DNA of 64,000 nt from the NCBI RefSeq assembly GCF_020809045.1, contig NZ_CP078079.1:3968001-4032000 (forward strand), written 5' to 3'. Below, piece after piece: positions 1 to 10,420 of the stretch (position 1 is its first letter; every line of letters begins with the position of its first letter). The position numbers and the translations under genes are program-made. The DNA comes from Pseudarthrobacter sp. L1SW. Lineage in GTDB: Bacteria; Actinomycetota; Actinomycetes; Actinomycetales; Micrococcaceae. Below the pieces are notes generated by a model. That model made no database searches. It saw only the letters and a list, made by a program, of their open reading frames with translations, and was not told where the DNA came from.

Positions 1-781
1 ACCACTTCTCGTTGGGAACCAGGGTGACGGTCTTGGCTGCGGTGTCGTACTGGTCCAGCTTGAACGGACCGGCCATCCACTCCGGGTGCAGTTCGCCGTT
101 GAAGCCCTCGTTGAAGACCTGGGGGCTGTTCACGGCGGGGTGGATCAGGCCAAAGAACAGGTCCTCCAGCGGATACACCGGCTGGCTGGTCTTGACGATT
201 ACTTCCTTGTCGCTGCTGCCGGCTTCGACGGATTCCACGAACTCGTACGCTCCCGAGCTGACGATGTCGTACCCGGCATCGGGGCTCTTCAGGATGTTCC
301 AGGTGTTTTGGAAGGCCTTGACGTCGATGGGGGTGCCGTCGTTGTAGGTGGCCTTCTCATTGACCTTGATGGTGATGGTCTGCTTGCCATCATTGACGTC
401 GTTTTCCACGGACTCGCAGAAGTCCCTGTTGGGGGACGCCTTGCCCTCGAAGTCGAGCTTCCAGCAGCCGCCGATGCCGCCGCTGTTCACGGCCACCGGG
501 TTCATCGGGATCTGCAGCGCGGAGTTGTCCGCGCTGTTGCCGTTGTTGGAGAACCCGTTGAAGTCCGGGCCGATGTTGCCCAGCGGAAGGGTGACCTTGC
601 CGCCCTGTTCAAGATCGGCTGCAGGCTTCTCATTGATGCTGATGAGCTTGGACAGGTCGCTGCCTGCCTCCTGGCCCTTGGCCGTTTCCGGCCCGGTGGA
701 CCCGCCACCGCCGCCGCAGGCCGTCAGCGCCAGAGCCGCGGCAATGGCCGCCGCCCCGCCGATCCTGTTCAGATTCCTCAT
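1..781 (-). CDS. Peptide ABC transporter substrate-binding lipoprotein (C-terminus cut by window edge)
   Basis: The first 260 residues of an SBP_bac_5 (DppA/OppA) family protein are visible; the gene runs off the left edge. A signal peptide ends in the lipobox LTAC near residues 19-22, followed by a glycine run, so it should be lipid-anchored outside the membrane. Typical family text such as YNDGTPIDVKAF lies around residue 145. It is the last visible gene of the minus-strand dpp operon, 52 nt after the ATPase, and would deliver peptides or a similar solute to DppBC. The substrate cannot be told from sequence. Confidence 0.85.
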   Translation of the reverse strand, partial: MRNLNRIGGAAAIAAALALTACGGGGGSTGPETAKGQEAGSDLSKLISINEKPAADLEQGGKVTLPLGNIGPDFNGFSNNGNSADNSALQIPMNPVAVNSGGIGGCWKLDFEGKASPNRDFCESVENDVNDGKQTITIKVNEKATYNDGTPIDVKAFQNTWNILKSPDAGYDIVSSGAYEFVESVEAGSSDKEVIVKTSQPVYPLEDLFFGLIHPAVNSPQVFNEGFNGELHPEWMAGPFKLDQYDTAAKTVTLVPNEKW

Positions 782-833
782 GGTGTTCCCTTCGTTGTTG
801 CGAGTGGTGGTGCTGGTGATGGGTCGGTTAAAC

Positions 834-3067
<2,234 letters not shown>

Positions 3068-3071
<4 letters not shown>

Positions 3072-4057
3072 GAGGCGTTCCCCTTCACACGGGTTTTCAG
3101 GGCGGTGCGCTTCCTGGCGCTGCCGGACGAACTGGAGCTGGGGTCGAAGGCGTCCCGCAGGCCGTCGTTCATCATGGCCAGGGATCCGGTCAGGAGGAAC
3201 ATAACGGTCAGCGGCACCCAGAACATCCAGGGGAAAGTCTGCACCTGGGACGTGGCTCCGCCGATCAGCACGCCGAGGCTCACGTCCGGAACCTTGATGC
3301 CGATGCCGATGAAGGAGAAGGCAACTTCCGCGAGGATGGCGCCGGTGACGCCCCGGGTGATGTCCAGGACCAGGAGTGAGCCGATGTTGGGCACCAGGTG
3401 CCGCCATACGATCCTGCCCGCCGGGACGCCCATGTACTGGGCAGCCTTGACGAAGTCCCGCTGCATCAGGGACATGGACAGCGACCGGATCAGCCTTGCC
3501 GTGCCCATCCAGCTGAAGACGAGCAGGACGATGATCAGCAGCAGCCACGAAGGCAGGTTCCGCCTGAGCCCTTCGCCTCCGCCGCTGGTGGCCACCGCCA
3601 CTACCAGGAGGGCCGGCATCATAATGAGCGCTTCGAGGATGAAGAGCATCACCTTGTCCACCTTGCCGCCAAAATAGGCCATGGTGCACCCGTAGACAGC
3701 GGCGACGAGGACCGAGACGAGCCCGACAATCAGGCCGATCAGGATGGAGATCCGCGTGCCTTCCACCGTCATTGCGTAGAGGTCGATGCCCGCCTGGGAG
3801 GTGCCCAGGTAATGCTCAGCGGACGGCGGCATGCCGATATTGAAGGGGTCGATGGTTTCCTTGTCCCACTGGGTGAAGTATCCGCCCACAAAGGAAAAGA
3901 GTGTCAGGGCAAGGAAGATGGCAAGGCCTGCCACGGCCGTCTTGTTCCGCATGAAGCGGCGGAAGATGATGGTGTTCTTGCCAATGACGACGTCGGCGTT
4001 CTCCAGGTGCGCGTCCTGGGCGACGGCGGCCGGATCCACGGCGTTGAGGTTGGTCAC
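3068..4057 (-). CDS. Peptide ABC transporter permease (DppC type)
   Basis: A 329-residue inner-membrane permease of the BPD_transp_1 family with the extended N-terminus usual for DppC/OppC. The first membrane helix is near residues 40-60 (TAVAGLAIFLALTLFSFVGG) and the EAA-type cytoplasmic loop follows the stretch around KAAQYMGVPAGRIVWRHLVP. It lies 2 nt after dppB and overlaps the ATPase gene by 4 nt, so the three are translationally coupled. The C-terminus is basic and Ser-rich. Confidence 0.9.
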
Positions 4058-4059
4058 GG

Positions 4060-5043
4060 TTACTGCACCCGCACTCTCGGGTCAACAAGGGTGGTGGCGA
4101 AATCCGCCAGGATGGCTCCCAGGGCGAAAATGACCGAGCCGTACGCCAGGGTGGCGGTGGCGGCATTCACGTCCTGGAGCGAGATGGCGTCGATGCTCCA
4201 CGAACCCACGCCGGGCCATGCGAAGATCTTCTCCGCGAAGAAGCCGCCGGCAAAGATGGCCGGGATGGTGAAGGCGATGCTTTGGGCCACCGGGATGAAG
4301 GAGACCCGCAGCGCATGCCGGGAGATCGCCTGGTTGCGGGTCAGGCCCTTGGCGCGGGCCGTCCGGACGAAGTCCGCGTTGACATTGTCCAGGAGGTACT
4401 GGCGCTGGGCGATCTGGTAGGACCCCCAGCCCACCAGCGTGATGGCCACGGTGGGAACCGCGTAGTGCGCAAGCATGTCGATGAACTGGGCCCAGCCAGG
4501 CTCCATCCCGGGAGTGGAGATGCCGGTCACGAAGAAAATCCGCTCGCCCACGGTTTCGTTGATGTTAATGGCGCCCAGCTGCACCAGGAAGTACGCAATC
4601 GGCGCGGGCACGATGTAGGCAAGGTAGCTGTACGAGGTGATGGCCCGGTCCTGGAACTTGTACTGGCGCGCGGCCGAGTAGACGCCCAGGGCCACCCCGA
4701 TCACCAGGGTCAGGATGATGGAGGCCAGGAAGAGCCGGGTGGAGATCCAGACGCGGTCCCCGAACTCGGCGTTGATGAAGGCTCCGTTGGGGCTGCGGCC
4801 CCAGTCCCAGCGCGTCACGATCGCGGTGAGCCATTCGACGTACCGTTCCCACGGGCTGAGATCCGGATCGAGGCCCTTCAGCCGCATGGAGTTTGCCACC
4901 TGCTCCGGGGTGGGACGGGGAATCCGTTCCTGCTCCAGCAGCGCGGGCTTCAGGGAGCTGACCGCCAGGAAATATCCCGCCGAGGTGGTCAGGAAGATCA
5001 TGAAGATGTACGTGATGCCGCGCTTGGCGAGGTACCTGAGCAT
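4060..5043 (-). CDS. Peptide ABC transporter permease (DppB type)
   Basis: A 327-residue permease with an N-terminal helix (TYIFMIFLTTSAGYFLAV), the periplasmic segment usual for DppB, and the EAA loop around ARAKGLTRNQAISRHALRVS. It is the first full-length gene of the dpp operon. The region before ATG 5043 has no good Shine-Dalgarno; the stop of a 45-codon leader ORF lies 6 nt upstream, which suggests translation by coupling. Confidence 0.9.
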   Translation of the reverse strand: MLRYLAKRGITYIFMIFLTTSAGYFLAVSSLKPALLEQERIPRPTPEQVANSMRLKGLDPDLSPWERYVEWLTAIVTRWDWGRSPNGAFINAEFGDRVWISTRLFLASIILTLVIGVALGVYSAARQYKFQDRAITSYSYLAYIVPAPIAYFLVQLGAININETVGERIFFVTGISTPGMEPGWAQFIDMLAHYAVPTVAITLVGWGSYQIAQRQYLLDNVNADFVRTARAKGLTRNQAISRHALRVSFIPVAQSIAFTIPAIFAGGFFAEKIFAWPGVGSWSIDAISLQDVNAATATLAYGSVIFALGAILADFATTLVDPRVRVQ

Positions 5044-5049
5044 GAGGCG

Positions 5050-5187
5050 CTATTTCCGTTTCGCCGCCACGGGCCGGGGGAAGGAGCACAGCGGTATCCA
5101 CTGGCGCGCCGGGGTGTTGGGCCTATCAACAATCACGTGCTGGATCCTTCCGTCATCCCCGGTTAAGCGGGGGTTGTGCCGCGTCAT
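5050..5187 (-). CDS. Short leader ORF upstream of dppB (45 codons, unknown)
   Basis: The ATG at 5187 is preceded by GGAGGA at 5-nt spacing, the best Shine-Dalgarno in the dpp leader, and the frame stays open for 45 codons to a TAG 6 nt before the dppB ATG. The product starts MTRHNPRLTGDDGRIQHV and is basic at the end (PVAAKRK). I do not recognise it. Placement and spacing suggest a translated leader that couples to dppB, though it may only be a chance ORF. The ribosome site sits in one arm of a predicted hairpin. Confidence 0.4.
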   Translation of the reverse strand: MTRHNPRLTGDDGRIQHVIVDRPNTPARQWIPLCSFPRPVAAKRK

Positions 5188-5194
5188 CGGGTCC

Positions 5195-5248
5195 TCCACC
5201 AGCGGGTAGCTGGCCTCCCGCAGCCTTGGCAGGCCAGGTCCTGGTGGA
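5195..5248 (-). promoter_or_regulatory. Nested inverted repeat in dpp leader
   Basis: Outer arms TCCACCAG (5195-5202) and CTGGTGGA (5241-5248) enclose inner arms CTGGCCT (5210-5216) and AGGCCAG (5231-5237). On the minus-strand transcript this folds into a two-part stem whose 3' arm overlaps the Shine-Dalgarno of the leader ORF. The rest of 5249-5400 shows nothing I can name. A regulatory fold is inferred, not shown. Confidence 0.4.
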
Positions 5249-5400
5249 CTATGTCGCGGGTCACATTCCAGAGGAAACTATCACAAGCCCGAAGCGAAAA
5301 TGCGGGCGCACGCGCGGAAAGTTACCCGCCCGTATCAGATCGTTATGAATAAGTTTGTGAAGTCCGTGTGACTGGACGGACGGTTCGGAAATGCCGTAAT

Positions 5401-6009
5401 CTACGCGCCGCGGACCACCCGTGTGACAAGCTCCCGCCACGAGGCTGCGAGGCGTTCGGGCGTGACGCCGTGGACCTTGACCAGGGTCAGCAGCCGTTCC
5501 GGATCAAGGGTGGCGCTCAAGGAGCCGGCCATCAGCCAGGGCTCCGGCTCGAATCCCTCTTCCCGGAGCAGCACCTCGATGTGGCGGTGCCAGAGTGCCG
5601 CCGGGGGCGCTTCGAAGCGTCCCCGCAGTGCGTTTTCCGCGGCGAGCACCAGCTCGCCGAATTCCATCACGTATGCGATTCTTTCGGCACCGAAGGCGAT
5701 GAGCCGCTCCAGTCCGGCTGCGCCCGGCCCCAGCGGCGGCGGCCCGAACATGAAGCGCGCTTGGAAGGCGGCCTCGGATTCGCTCAGGAGGGTCAGCATC
5801 AGCCCGGCCCGGCTGCCGAACCGGCGGAAAACGGTGCCTTTGCCCACACCGGCGTGTTCTGCGAGCCTGTCCATGGTCAGCCCCTGGGGGCCGCATTCCT
5901 CAATGAGCTCCTGCGCGGCCTTCAGCAGGCGCTCCCTGTTCCGGGCGGCATCGCGGCGTTCAGGGGAGGGCTCCGGGGTCAGTCCGGGCCGCAATGGGAT
6001 GAAGCTCAC
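5401..6009 (-). CDS. TetR/AcrR family transcriptional regulator
   Basis: A 202-residue TetR-type repressor. The N-terminal helix-turn-helix covers about residues 20-67 (LLKAAQELIEECGPQGLTMDR, then VGKGTVFRRFGS). The C-terminal ligand domain has the look of regulators paired with NAD(P)H-quinone or FMN reductases. It is divergent from the FMN reductase gene at 6134, and a palindromic operator lies between them, so it most likely represses that gene and itself. Confidence 0.9.
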   Translation of the reverse strand: MSFIPLRPGLTPEPSPERRDAARNRERLLKAAQELIEECGPQGLTMDRLAEHAGVGKGTVFRRFGSRAGLMLTLLSESEAAFQARFMFGPPPLGPGAAGLERLIAFGAERIAYVMEFGELVLAAENALRGRFEAPPAALWHRHIEVLLREEGFEPEPWLMAGSLSATLDPERLLTLVKVHGVTPERLAASWRELVTRVVRGA

Positions 6010-6036
6010 AACAGTTATTCTACGGCCCGGGAATAA

Positions 6037-6058
6037 TAAGCGGACCGCAGTCCGTTTA
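6037..6058. promoter_or_regulatory. TetR-type operator between regulator and FMN reductase
   Basis: TAAGCGGAC-N4-GTCCGTTTA is a 22-bp dyad with one mismatch, in the 124-bp divergent intergenic region. Size and form match TetR-family operators of the kind AACGGAC-N4-GTCCGTT. Confidence 0.7.
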
Positions 6059-6133
6059 GTCTGGTGAAGGCAGCAAATGCCTCAGCTTTCAACCCGGCCG
6101 CGGCCCTCCCGCAGCCCTGACCCAGGAGTTCCC

Positions 6134-6691
6134 ATGACCATGAGCACCGTCCTTACCCTCGTCGGCAGCCTCCGCGCCGACTCCACCAACCAGAAACTGG
6201 CCGAAGCCATCCAGCTGAACGCACCGGAGCAGGTGGACGTGGTGATCCACGAGAGCCTGGGCAACATCCCTTTCTACAACGAGGACATCGACGTCGAGGG
6301 CCAGGTACCCGAGGCAGCGGCCGCGCTGCGCGCCGCCGCCAATGAGGCCGACACGCTGCTGCTCGTGACTCCGGAGCACAACGGCACGGTGCCCGCCGCA
6401 CTGAAGAATGCCATCGACTGGCTGTCCCGCCCCTTCGGCGCCGGCGCCCTGGCCGGCAAGCCCACCGCCGTCGTCGGCACTGCCTTTGGCCAGTACGGCG
6501 GGGTCTGGGCGCAGGACGAGGCCCGTAAGGCTGCAGGCATCGCCGGCGCCCAGATCCTTGAGGACGTCAAGCTCGCCGTGCCCGGCTCCATGGTGCGCTT
6601 CGCCGAACTCCACCCCAAGGACGACGCAGAGGTAGTGGAGCAGATCAAGGGCGTTTTCGACGCCCTCGCAGCCTCCCAGCCCGCAGCCTAA
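6134..6691 (+). CDS. NADPH-dependent FMN reductase
   Basis: A 185-residue flavodoxin-fold reductase that passes electrons from NAD(P)H to FMN or quinones. The phosphate-binding N-terminal loop GSLRADSTNQKLA (about residues 10-22) and the TPEHNGTVPAALKNAIDW stretch are diagnostic. The ATG at 6134 is preferred over an upstream ATG at 6077 because CAGGAG lies just before it. It is divergent from the TetR gene and probably under its control, in response to an oxidant or electrophile. Confidence 0.88.
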   Translation: MTMSTVLTLVGSLRADSTNQKLAEAIQLNAPEQVDVVIHESLGNIPFYNEDIDVEGQVPEAAAALRAAANEADTLLLVTPEHNGTVPAALKNAIDWLSRPFGAGALAGKPTAVVGTAFGQYGGVWAQDEARKAAGIAGAQILEDVKLAVPGSMVRFAELHPKDDAEVVEQIKGVFDALAASQPAA

Positions 6692-6707
6692 CCAGCTGCC
6701 CTCCGCG

Positions 6708-6746
6708 GTGCCCGGTGCAGGGATCTGCGCCGGGCACTTCTGTTTG
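6708..6746 (+). terminator. Rho-independent-like terminator after FMN reductase
   Basis: GTGCCCGG (6708-6715) pairs with CCGGGCAC (6730-6737), with an inner GCAG/CTGC pair, followed by TTCTGTTTG. It lies 17 nt past the reductase stop. Confidence 0.65.
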
Positions 6747-6816
6747 CACCGGCACCTTCCACCCGCCGGCCGCGCCGGCTCTGGCTGCAGCGTACGTTCG
6801 TTGCTAGCGTGACGGA

Positions 6817-8061
6817 ATGAGCCCGTCGAAGACCCCGGCCGAGACCCTCACCATCGCCGGCACCGAGGTCCGCATCTCCAGCCCCGACAAGATGGTATTC
6901 CCGGAACCGGGGCTGACGAAGCTGGACCTGGTGCAGTACTACCTTTCCGTCGCGGAGGGCGCACTGCGGGGTGCGGGCGGGCGGCCGATGGTCCTCAAGC
7001 GCTTCCCCAAGGGCATCGGCGCCGAGCCGTTTTTCCAGAAGCGCGTGCCGGAGAACCACCCGGACTTCATCGAGACCGCAACACTGCACTATGCGTCCGG
7101 GACGTCTGCCGAAGAGGCGGTCATCCGCGACGCCGCGGGCCTGGCCTGGGTGGTGAACCTCGGATGCCTGGACCTCAATCCGCATCCCGTGCGCGCGGAG
7201 GACCTGGAGCACCCTGACGAGCTCCGCGTGGACCTCGATCCGATGCCGGGTGTGGACTGGTCGCAGATCGTCGACGTCGCCTATGTGGCGCGGGAGGTTC
7301 TCGGCGACGCCGGCCTGGTGGGCTGGCCAAAGACCAGCGGTTCGCGCGGCCTCCACATCCTGGTGCGCCTCGCGCCGCAGTGGTCCTACCGTGACGTGCG
7401 GCTCGCCGCCGAGACCCTCGCCCGCGAGGTGGAAAACCGCGCCCCCGGCCTGGCCACCGCGCGGTGGTGGAAGGAGGAGCGCGGGGAGAGCGTGTTTGTG
7501 GATTTCAACCAGAACGCAAAGGACCGCACCGTGGCATCGGCCTACTCCGTCCGGCCCCTGCCCGACGCCCGGGTCTCCACGCCGCTCACCTGGGACGAGG
7601 TCCGCACCGCCCGCCCGGAGCAGTTCACCGTCCGAACGGTGCCGGGACGCTTTGCCGAAACGGGTGACCCGCACGCCGGGATCGACGGTGCCGCGGGCAG
7701 CCTCGATGCGCTCCTTGCACTTGCTTCCGAGCTGGGCCCAGCCGAGAAAGCGCCGCGGGCCGGGGACGGCTCGGGCCGCCGCCAGTCCGTGATGCCGCTC
7801 ATCGAGGTGGCACGGACCAGGACCAAACCCGAAGCGCTGACTGCCCTTGAGGAATGGAAATCCCGGCATGCCGGCCTCGTTCCGGCCCTCCATCCGGCAG
7901 ATGTCATGGTGGACGGGATGCGCGGATCGAGCTCGCTCTGGTACCGGGTGCGGATAAACCTGCAGCACGTCCCCGAGGCGGAGCGTCCGGGCCAGGAGGA
8001 ACTCATCGCGGACTACGATCCCTGGGCGGGCAGGGAGTGGCCGGGCCAGCCAACTCCCTGA
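6817..8061 (+). CDS. Stand-alone LigD-type DNA polymerase domain protein (archaeo-eukaryotic primase family)
   Basis: The 414-residue protein matches the polymerase domain of NHEJ ligase D. Metal-binding acidic residues are visible in RVDLDP (Asp139, Asp141) and in VFVDF (Asp229), with the SGSRGLHILV motif (His180) between them. There is no ligase or nuclease domain. It should fill gaps, with a preference for ribonucleotides, during Ku-dependent end joining. A separate LigC-type ligase lies at 53606-54691. The C-terminal 100 residues extend past the core polymerase and are less conserved. Confidence 0.85.
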   Translation: MSPSKTPAETLTIAGTEVRISSPDKMVFPEPGLTKLDLVQYYLSVAEGALRGAGGRPMVLKRFPKGIGAEPFFQKRVPENHPDFIETATLHYASGTSAEEAVIRDAAGLAWVVNLGCLDLNPHPVRAEDLEHPDELRVDLDPMPGVDWSQIVDVAYVAREVLGDAGLVGWPKTSGSRGLHILVRLAPQWSYRDVRLAAETLAREVENRAPGLATARWWKEERGESVFVDFNQNAKDRTVASAYSVRPLPDARVSTPLTWDEVRTARPEQFTVRTVPGRFAETGDPHAGIDGAAGSLDALLALASELGPAEKAPRAGDGSGRRQSVMPLIEVARTRTKPEALTALEEWKSRHAGLVPALHPADVMVDGMRGSSSLWYRVRINLQHVPEAERPGQEELIADYDPWAGREWPGQPTP

Positions 8062-8091
8062 CTGCGGCCCTGACAGCGGCCCTGACAGCGG
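8056..8091. repeat. Three 12-bp direct repeats at end of polymerase gene
   Basis: CCCTGACTGCGG is followed by two exact copies of CCCTGACAGCGG, then a decayed copy. The array starts on the stop codon of the LigD-type gene; a one-unit change would not alter the protein. Confidence 0.75.
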
Positions 8092-8195
8092 CCTTGAGGG
8101 CCGCAGTTCCGTGACCAACTCTTGTCCCAACCGGTACCTTCCCGGCATTCCCGCCCCAAAACCCCGGCCGTAACGTTAATCCACCGGACCGGACG

Positions 8196-8999
8196 ATGGA
8201 TTGCGGTGCAGGCATGCCAGCAGGGTGGAGCGCAGGAAGACGCAGGGCAAGGCTGCGGGCAGTAGCCGCCAGCCTGATGCTTCCGTTGTGGCTCGGCGCC
8301 TGCGTGGTCCAGGGTTCCCAGGAGTCCACACAGCCTTCATCCGCCCCGCTGCCCCTCAACCGGAGCGCGCCGGCAGCAGGCCCGCAGTCCCTCACCCCGG
8401 CACCGCAGCCCCAGCCTGCCGCGGGGCAGGAGACCACTCCCGCCCCACCCGTGGACCAACCCCCTTCCAGCAACGGTGCGGGGACAGATGCGCCGGCCAC
8501 AGCTGCGCCCGCAACGGCCAGCACGCCCGGGAAGAGGGCAGCGAAAGGATCCCTCCCGGAAGGCCCCGCCACCGGCGAAGCGCCGGGAGGCACGGTGACG
8601 GCGTACTACGTCCTCGTGGACGACGGCGGCAGGAACGGAGTGCGTTTTGGCTGCAATGACAGCCTGGTGGGCATAGCCCAGGCGAGCTCCGCCGACGAGC
8701 CGCTTCCTGCTGCGATCGGCGCGCTGTTGGATTCTTCGGACGGAGCAATGCGGACGCACGAACCGGAGGCCTACAACGCCCTGGACCAGTCGCGGCTCAG
8801 GTTCCTTTCCGGCAGCTTCGACGGCACTACCGTCACTGTTTACCTCGCCGGGGTCCTGAGGCCCCGCGGAACCTGCGACGTGCCCCGCATGGAAGCCCAG
8901 CTGACGCAAACGGCTGTGGCTGCCACGGGCGCCATCAGGGCGGAAATCTACGTGAATGGTCGCAGCCTCGCGGAAGCCTTGAAGCTCGGCCAGGGCTGA
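8196..8999 (+). CDS. GerMN-domain lipoprotein
   Basis: A 267-residue exported lipoprotein: basic N-terminus, hydrophobic segment, lipobox LGAC near residue 35, then a Pro/Ala/Thr-rich linker of about 90 residues and a C-terminal GerMN-like domain from about residue 130 (VTAYYVLVDDGG, then LRFLSGSFDGTTVTVYLAG). GerMN domains occur in cell-wall-associated proteins; the binding partner is unknown. The start could also be the ATG at 8214. Confidence 0.75.
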   Translation: MDCGAGMPAGWSAGRRRARLRAVAASLMLPLWLGACVVQGSQESTQPSSAPLPLNRSAPAAGPQSLTPAPQPQPAAGQETTPAPPVDQPPSSNGAGTDAPATAAPATASTPGKRAAKGSLPEGPATGEAPGGTVTAYYVLVDDGGRNGVRFGCNDSLVGIAQASSADEPLPAAIGALLDSSDGAMRTHEPEAYNALDQSRLRFLSGSFDGTTVTVYLAGVLRPRGTCDVPRMEAQLTQTAVAATGAIRAEIYVNGRSLAEALKLGQG

Positions 9000-9043
9000 C
9001 TTACTTCCTGCGGCAACTACCCAAGGTGGCTCATAGATATACA

Positions 9044-9087
9044 AGTGTTGCCTTTTGGGCAACACTCCGCGGTATCCTGATGATGTG
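9044..9087 (+). promoter_or_regulatory. Promoter and dyad operator of the aminotransferase; probable leaderless start
   Basis: AGTGTTGCC-N5-GGCAACACT (9044-9066) is a perfect 9-bp-arm inverted repeat. It covers a candidate -35 (TTGCCT, 9048-9053); a -10 TATCCT (9073-9078) lies 6 nt before the GTG start at 9085. No Shine-Dalgarno fits, so the transcript probably begins at or next to the start codon. Confidence 0.5.
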
Positions 9088-10377
9088 AGCCACGAAACAC
9101 TTGACGCCGCAGCAGGGACGCTGCCGGCCGAAGCCATTGATGCCATTGAGCGGGCAGCAACCTCCGCCCACCGCCACGACGAGCTGTTCTCAGAGCGCGC
9201 CGCGAATATCCGCCAGTCAGCGGTGCGGGATGTCTTTGATATCTCCATGCGCCCAGGCCTCGTCTCGCTCGCCGGCGGCAGCCCCTACCTGCAGTCCCTC
9301 CCGCTGGAGCGGCTCGCCGCGACGGCCGCCCGGATCATCGCGGAAGACGGACTGACGGCCCTGCAGTACAGCAGCGGGCAAGGATCCGAGGAACTCCGCG
9401 CCCAGATCTGCGAACTGATGGCCGTCGAGGGCATCCTCGATGCCAGGCCGCAGAACGTGGTAATCACCGCCGGCTCGCAGTCCGCGCAGGATATCGCCAC
9501 GAAGCTCTTCTGCAATCCCGGCGACGTGGTCCTCGTGGAGGATCCCACCTACGTGGGTGCACTGAACACCTTTGAGGCGTACCAGGTGCAGGTGGAAACC
9601 GTCGAAATGGACGAGTCCGGCCTGGTGCCGGACCTGCTGGAGGCACGGATCGCGGCGCTCCAGATGGCCGGAAAGAACATCAAGTTCCTGTACACCATCC
9701 CCAACTTCAACAACCCCTCCGGAATCACCCTGGCGAGGGACCGGCGCCAGCAGGTGGTGGATATATGCCGCAACGCGAATATCCTGGTGGTCGAGGACAA
9801 CCCCTACGGCCTGCTTCGCTTCAGTGGTGAGCCGCTGCAGCCGCTCCGCGCCGAGAACCCGGACGACGTGATCTACATGGGTTCCTTCTCCAAGATTTTC
9901 GCTCCGGGACTCCGTATCGGCTGGGCCCTGGTTCCGGAGCACCTGCAGCGCCGGTACTACCTGGCGGCCGAATCCGTAACACTGTGCCCGCCGGCCTTCA
10001 ACCAGATGCTCATTTCGGCGTACCTCCGCGACTACGACTGGCGGGGCCAGATCGAGACCTACCGGAGGCTCTACGCCGAACGCTGCAGCGCCATGCTCGC
10101 TGCCCTGGCGGAAAACATGCCGGCCGGAACCACGTGGACCAGCCCCGAGGGCGGGTTCTTCGTGTGGGTGACGCTGCCGGAAGGCGTGGACACCTATCCC
10201 CTGCTGCACAAGGCGATCGACGCCGGAGTGGTGTTCATCCCGGGGGCCGCCTTCACGCCGTCTGACGAGCCATCCAACAAGCTGCGGCTGGCCTTCAGCG
10301 CCGTGCCCCCGGAAGCCATCGCCGAAGGGGTGCGCCGCCTGGCGCCGGTGCTTCAGGAAGCCATCGCCGCGCTGTAG
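9085..10377 (+). CDS. PLP-dependent aminotransferase, class I/II (2-aminoadipate/aromatic type)
   Basis: A 430-residue fold-type I aminotransferase resembling LysN and MocR-like catalytic domains but lacking a DNA-binding N-terminus. SLAGGSP near residue 60, the substrate loop YTIPNFNNPSG and the PLP-lysine stretch MGSFSKIFAPGLRIGW are all present. The GTG at 9085 is preferred to the TTG at 9055, which lies inside the operator dyad. The amino donor and acceptor cannot be set from sequence. Confidence 0.85.
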   Translation: MSHETLDAAAGTLPAEAIDAIERAATSAHRHDELFSERAANIRQSAVRDVFDISMRPGLVSLAGGSPYLQSLPLERLAATAARIIAEDGLTALQYSSGQGSEELRAQICELMAVEGILDARPQNVVITAGSQSAQDIATKLFCNPGDVVLVEDPTYVGALNTFEAYQVQVETVEMDESGLVPDLLEARIAALQMAGKNIKFLYTIPNFNNPSGITLARDRRQQVVDICRNANILVVEDNPYGLLRFSGEPLQPLRAENPDDVIYMGSFSKIFAPGLRIGWALVPEHLQRRYYLAAESVTLCPPAFNQMLISAYLRDYDWRGQIETYRRLYAERCSAMLAALAENMPAGTTWTSPEGGFFVWVTLPEGVDTYPLLHKAIDAGVVFIPGAAFTPSDEPSNKLRLAFSAVPPEAIAEGVRRLAPVLQEAIAAL

Positions 10378-10420
10378 CCTTGGCCTGACCAGCGCCAACG
10401 AAACCAAGCAAAGGAGCAAC

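Noticed and set aside
6688-8148. A 486-codon minus-strand frame opposite the LigD-type polymerase
   Set aside because: Shadow of a gene with clear catalytic motifs; its product is Arg/Gly/His-rich with no fold pattern.
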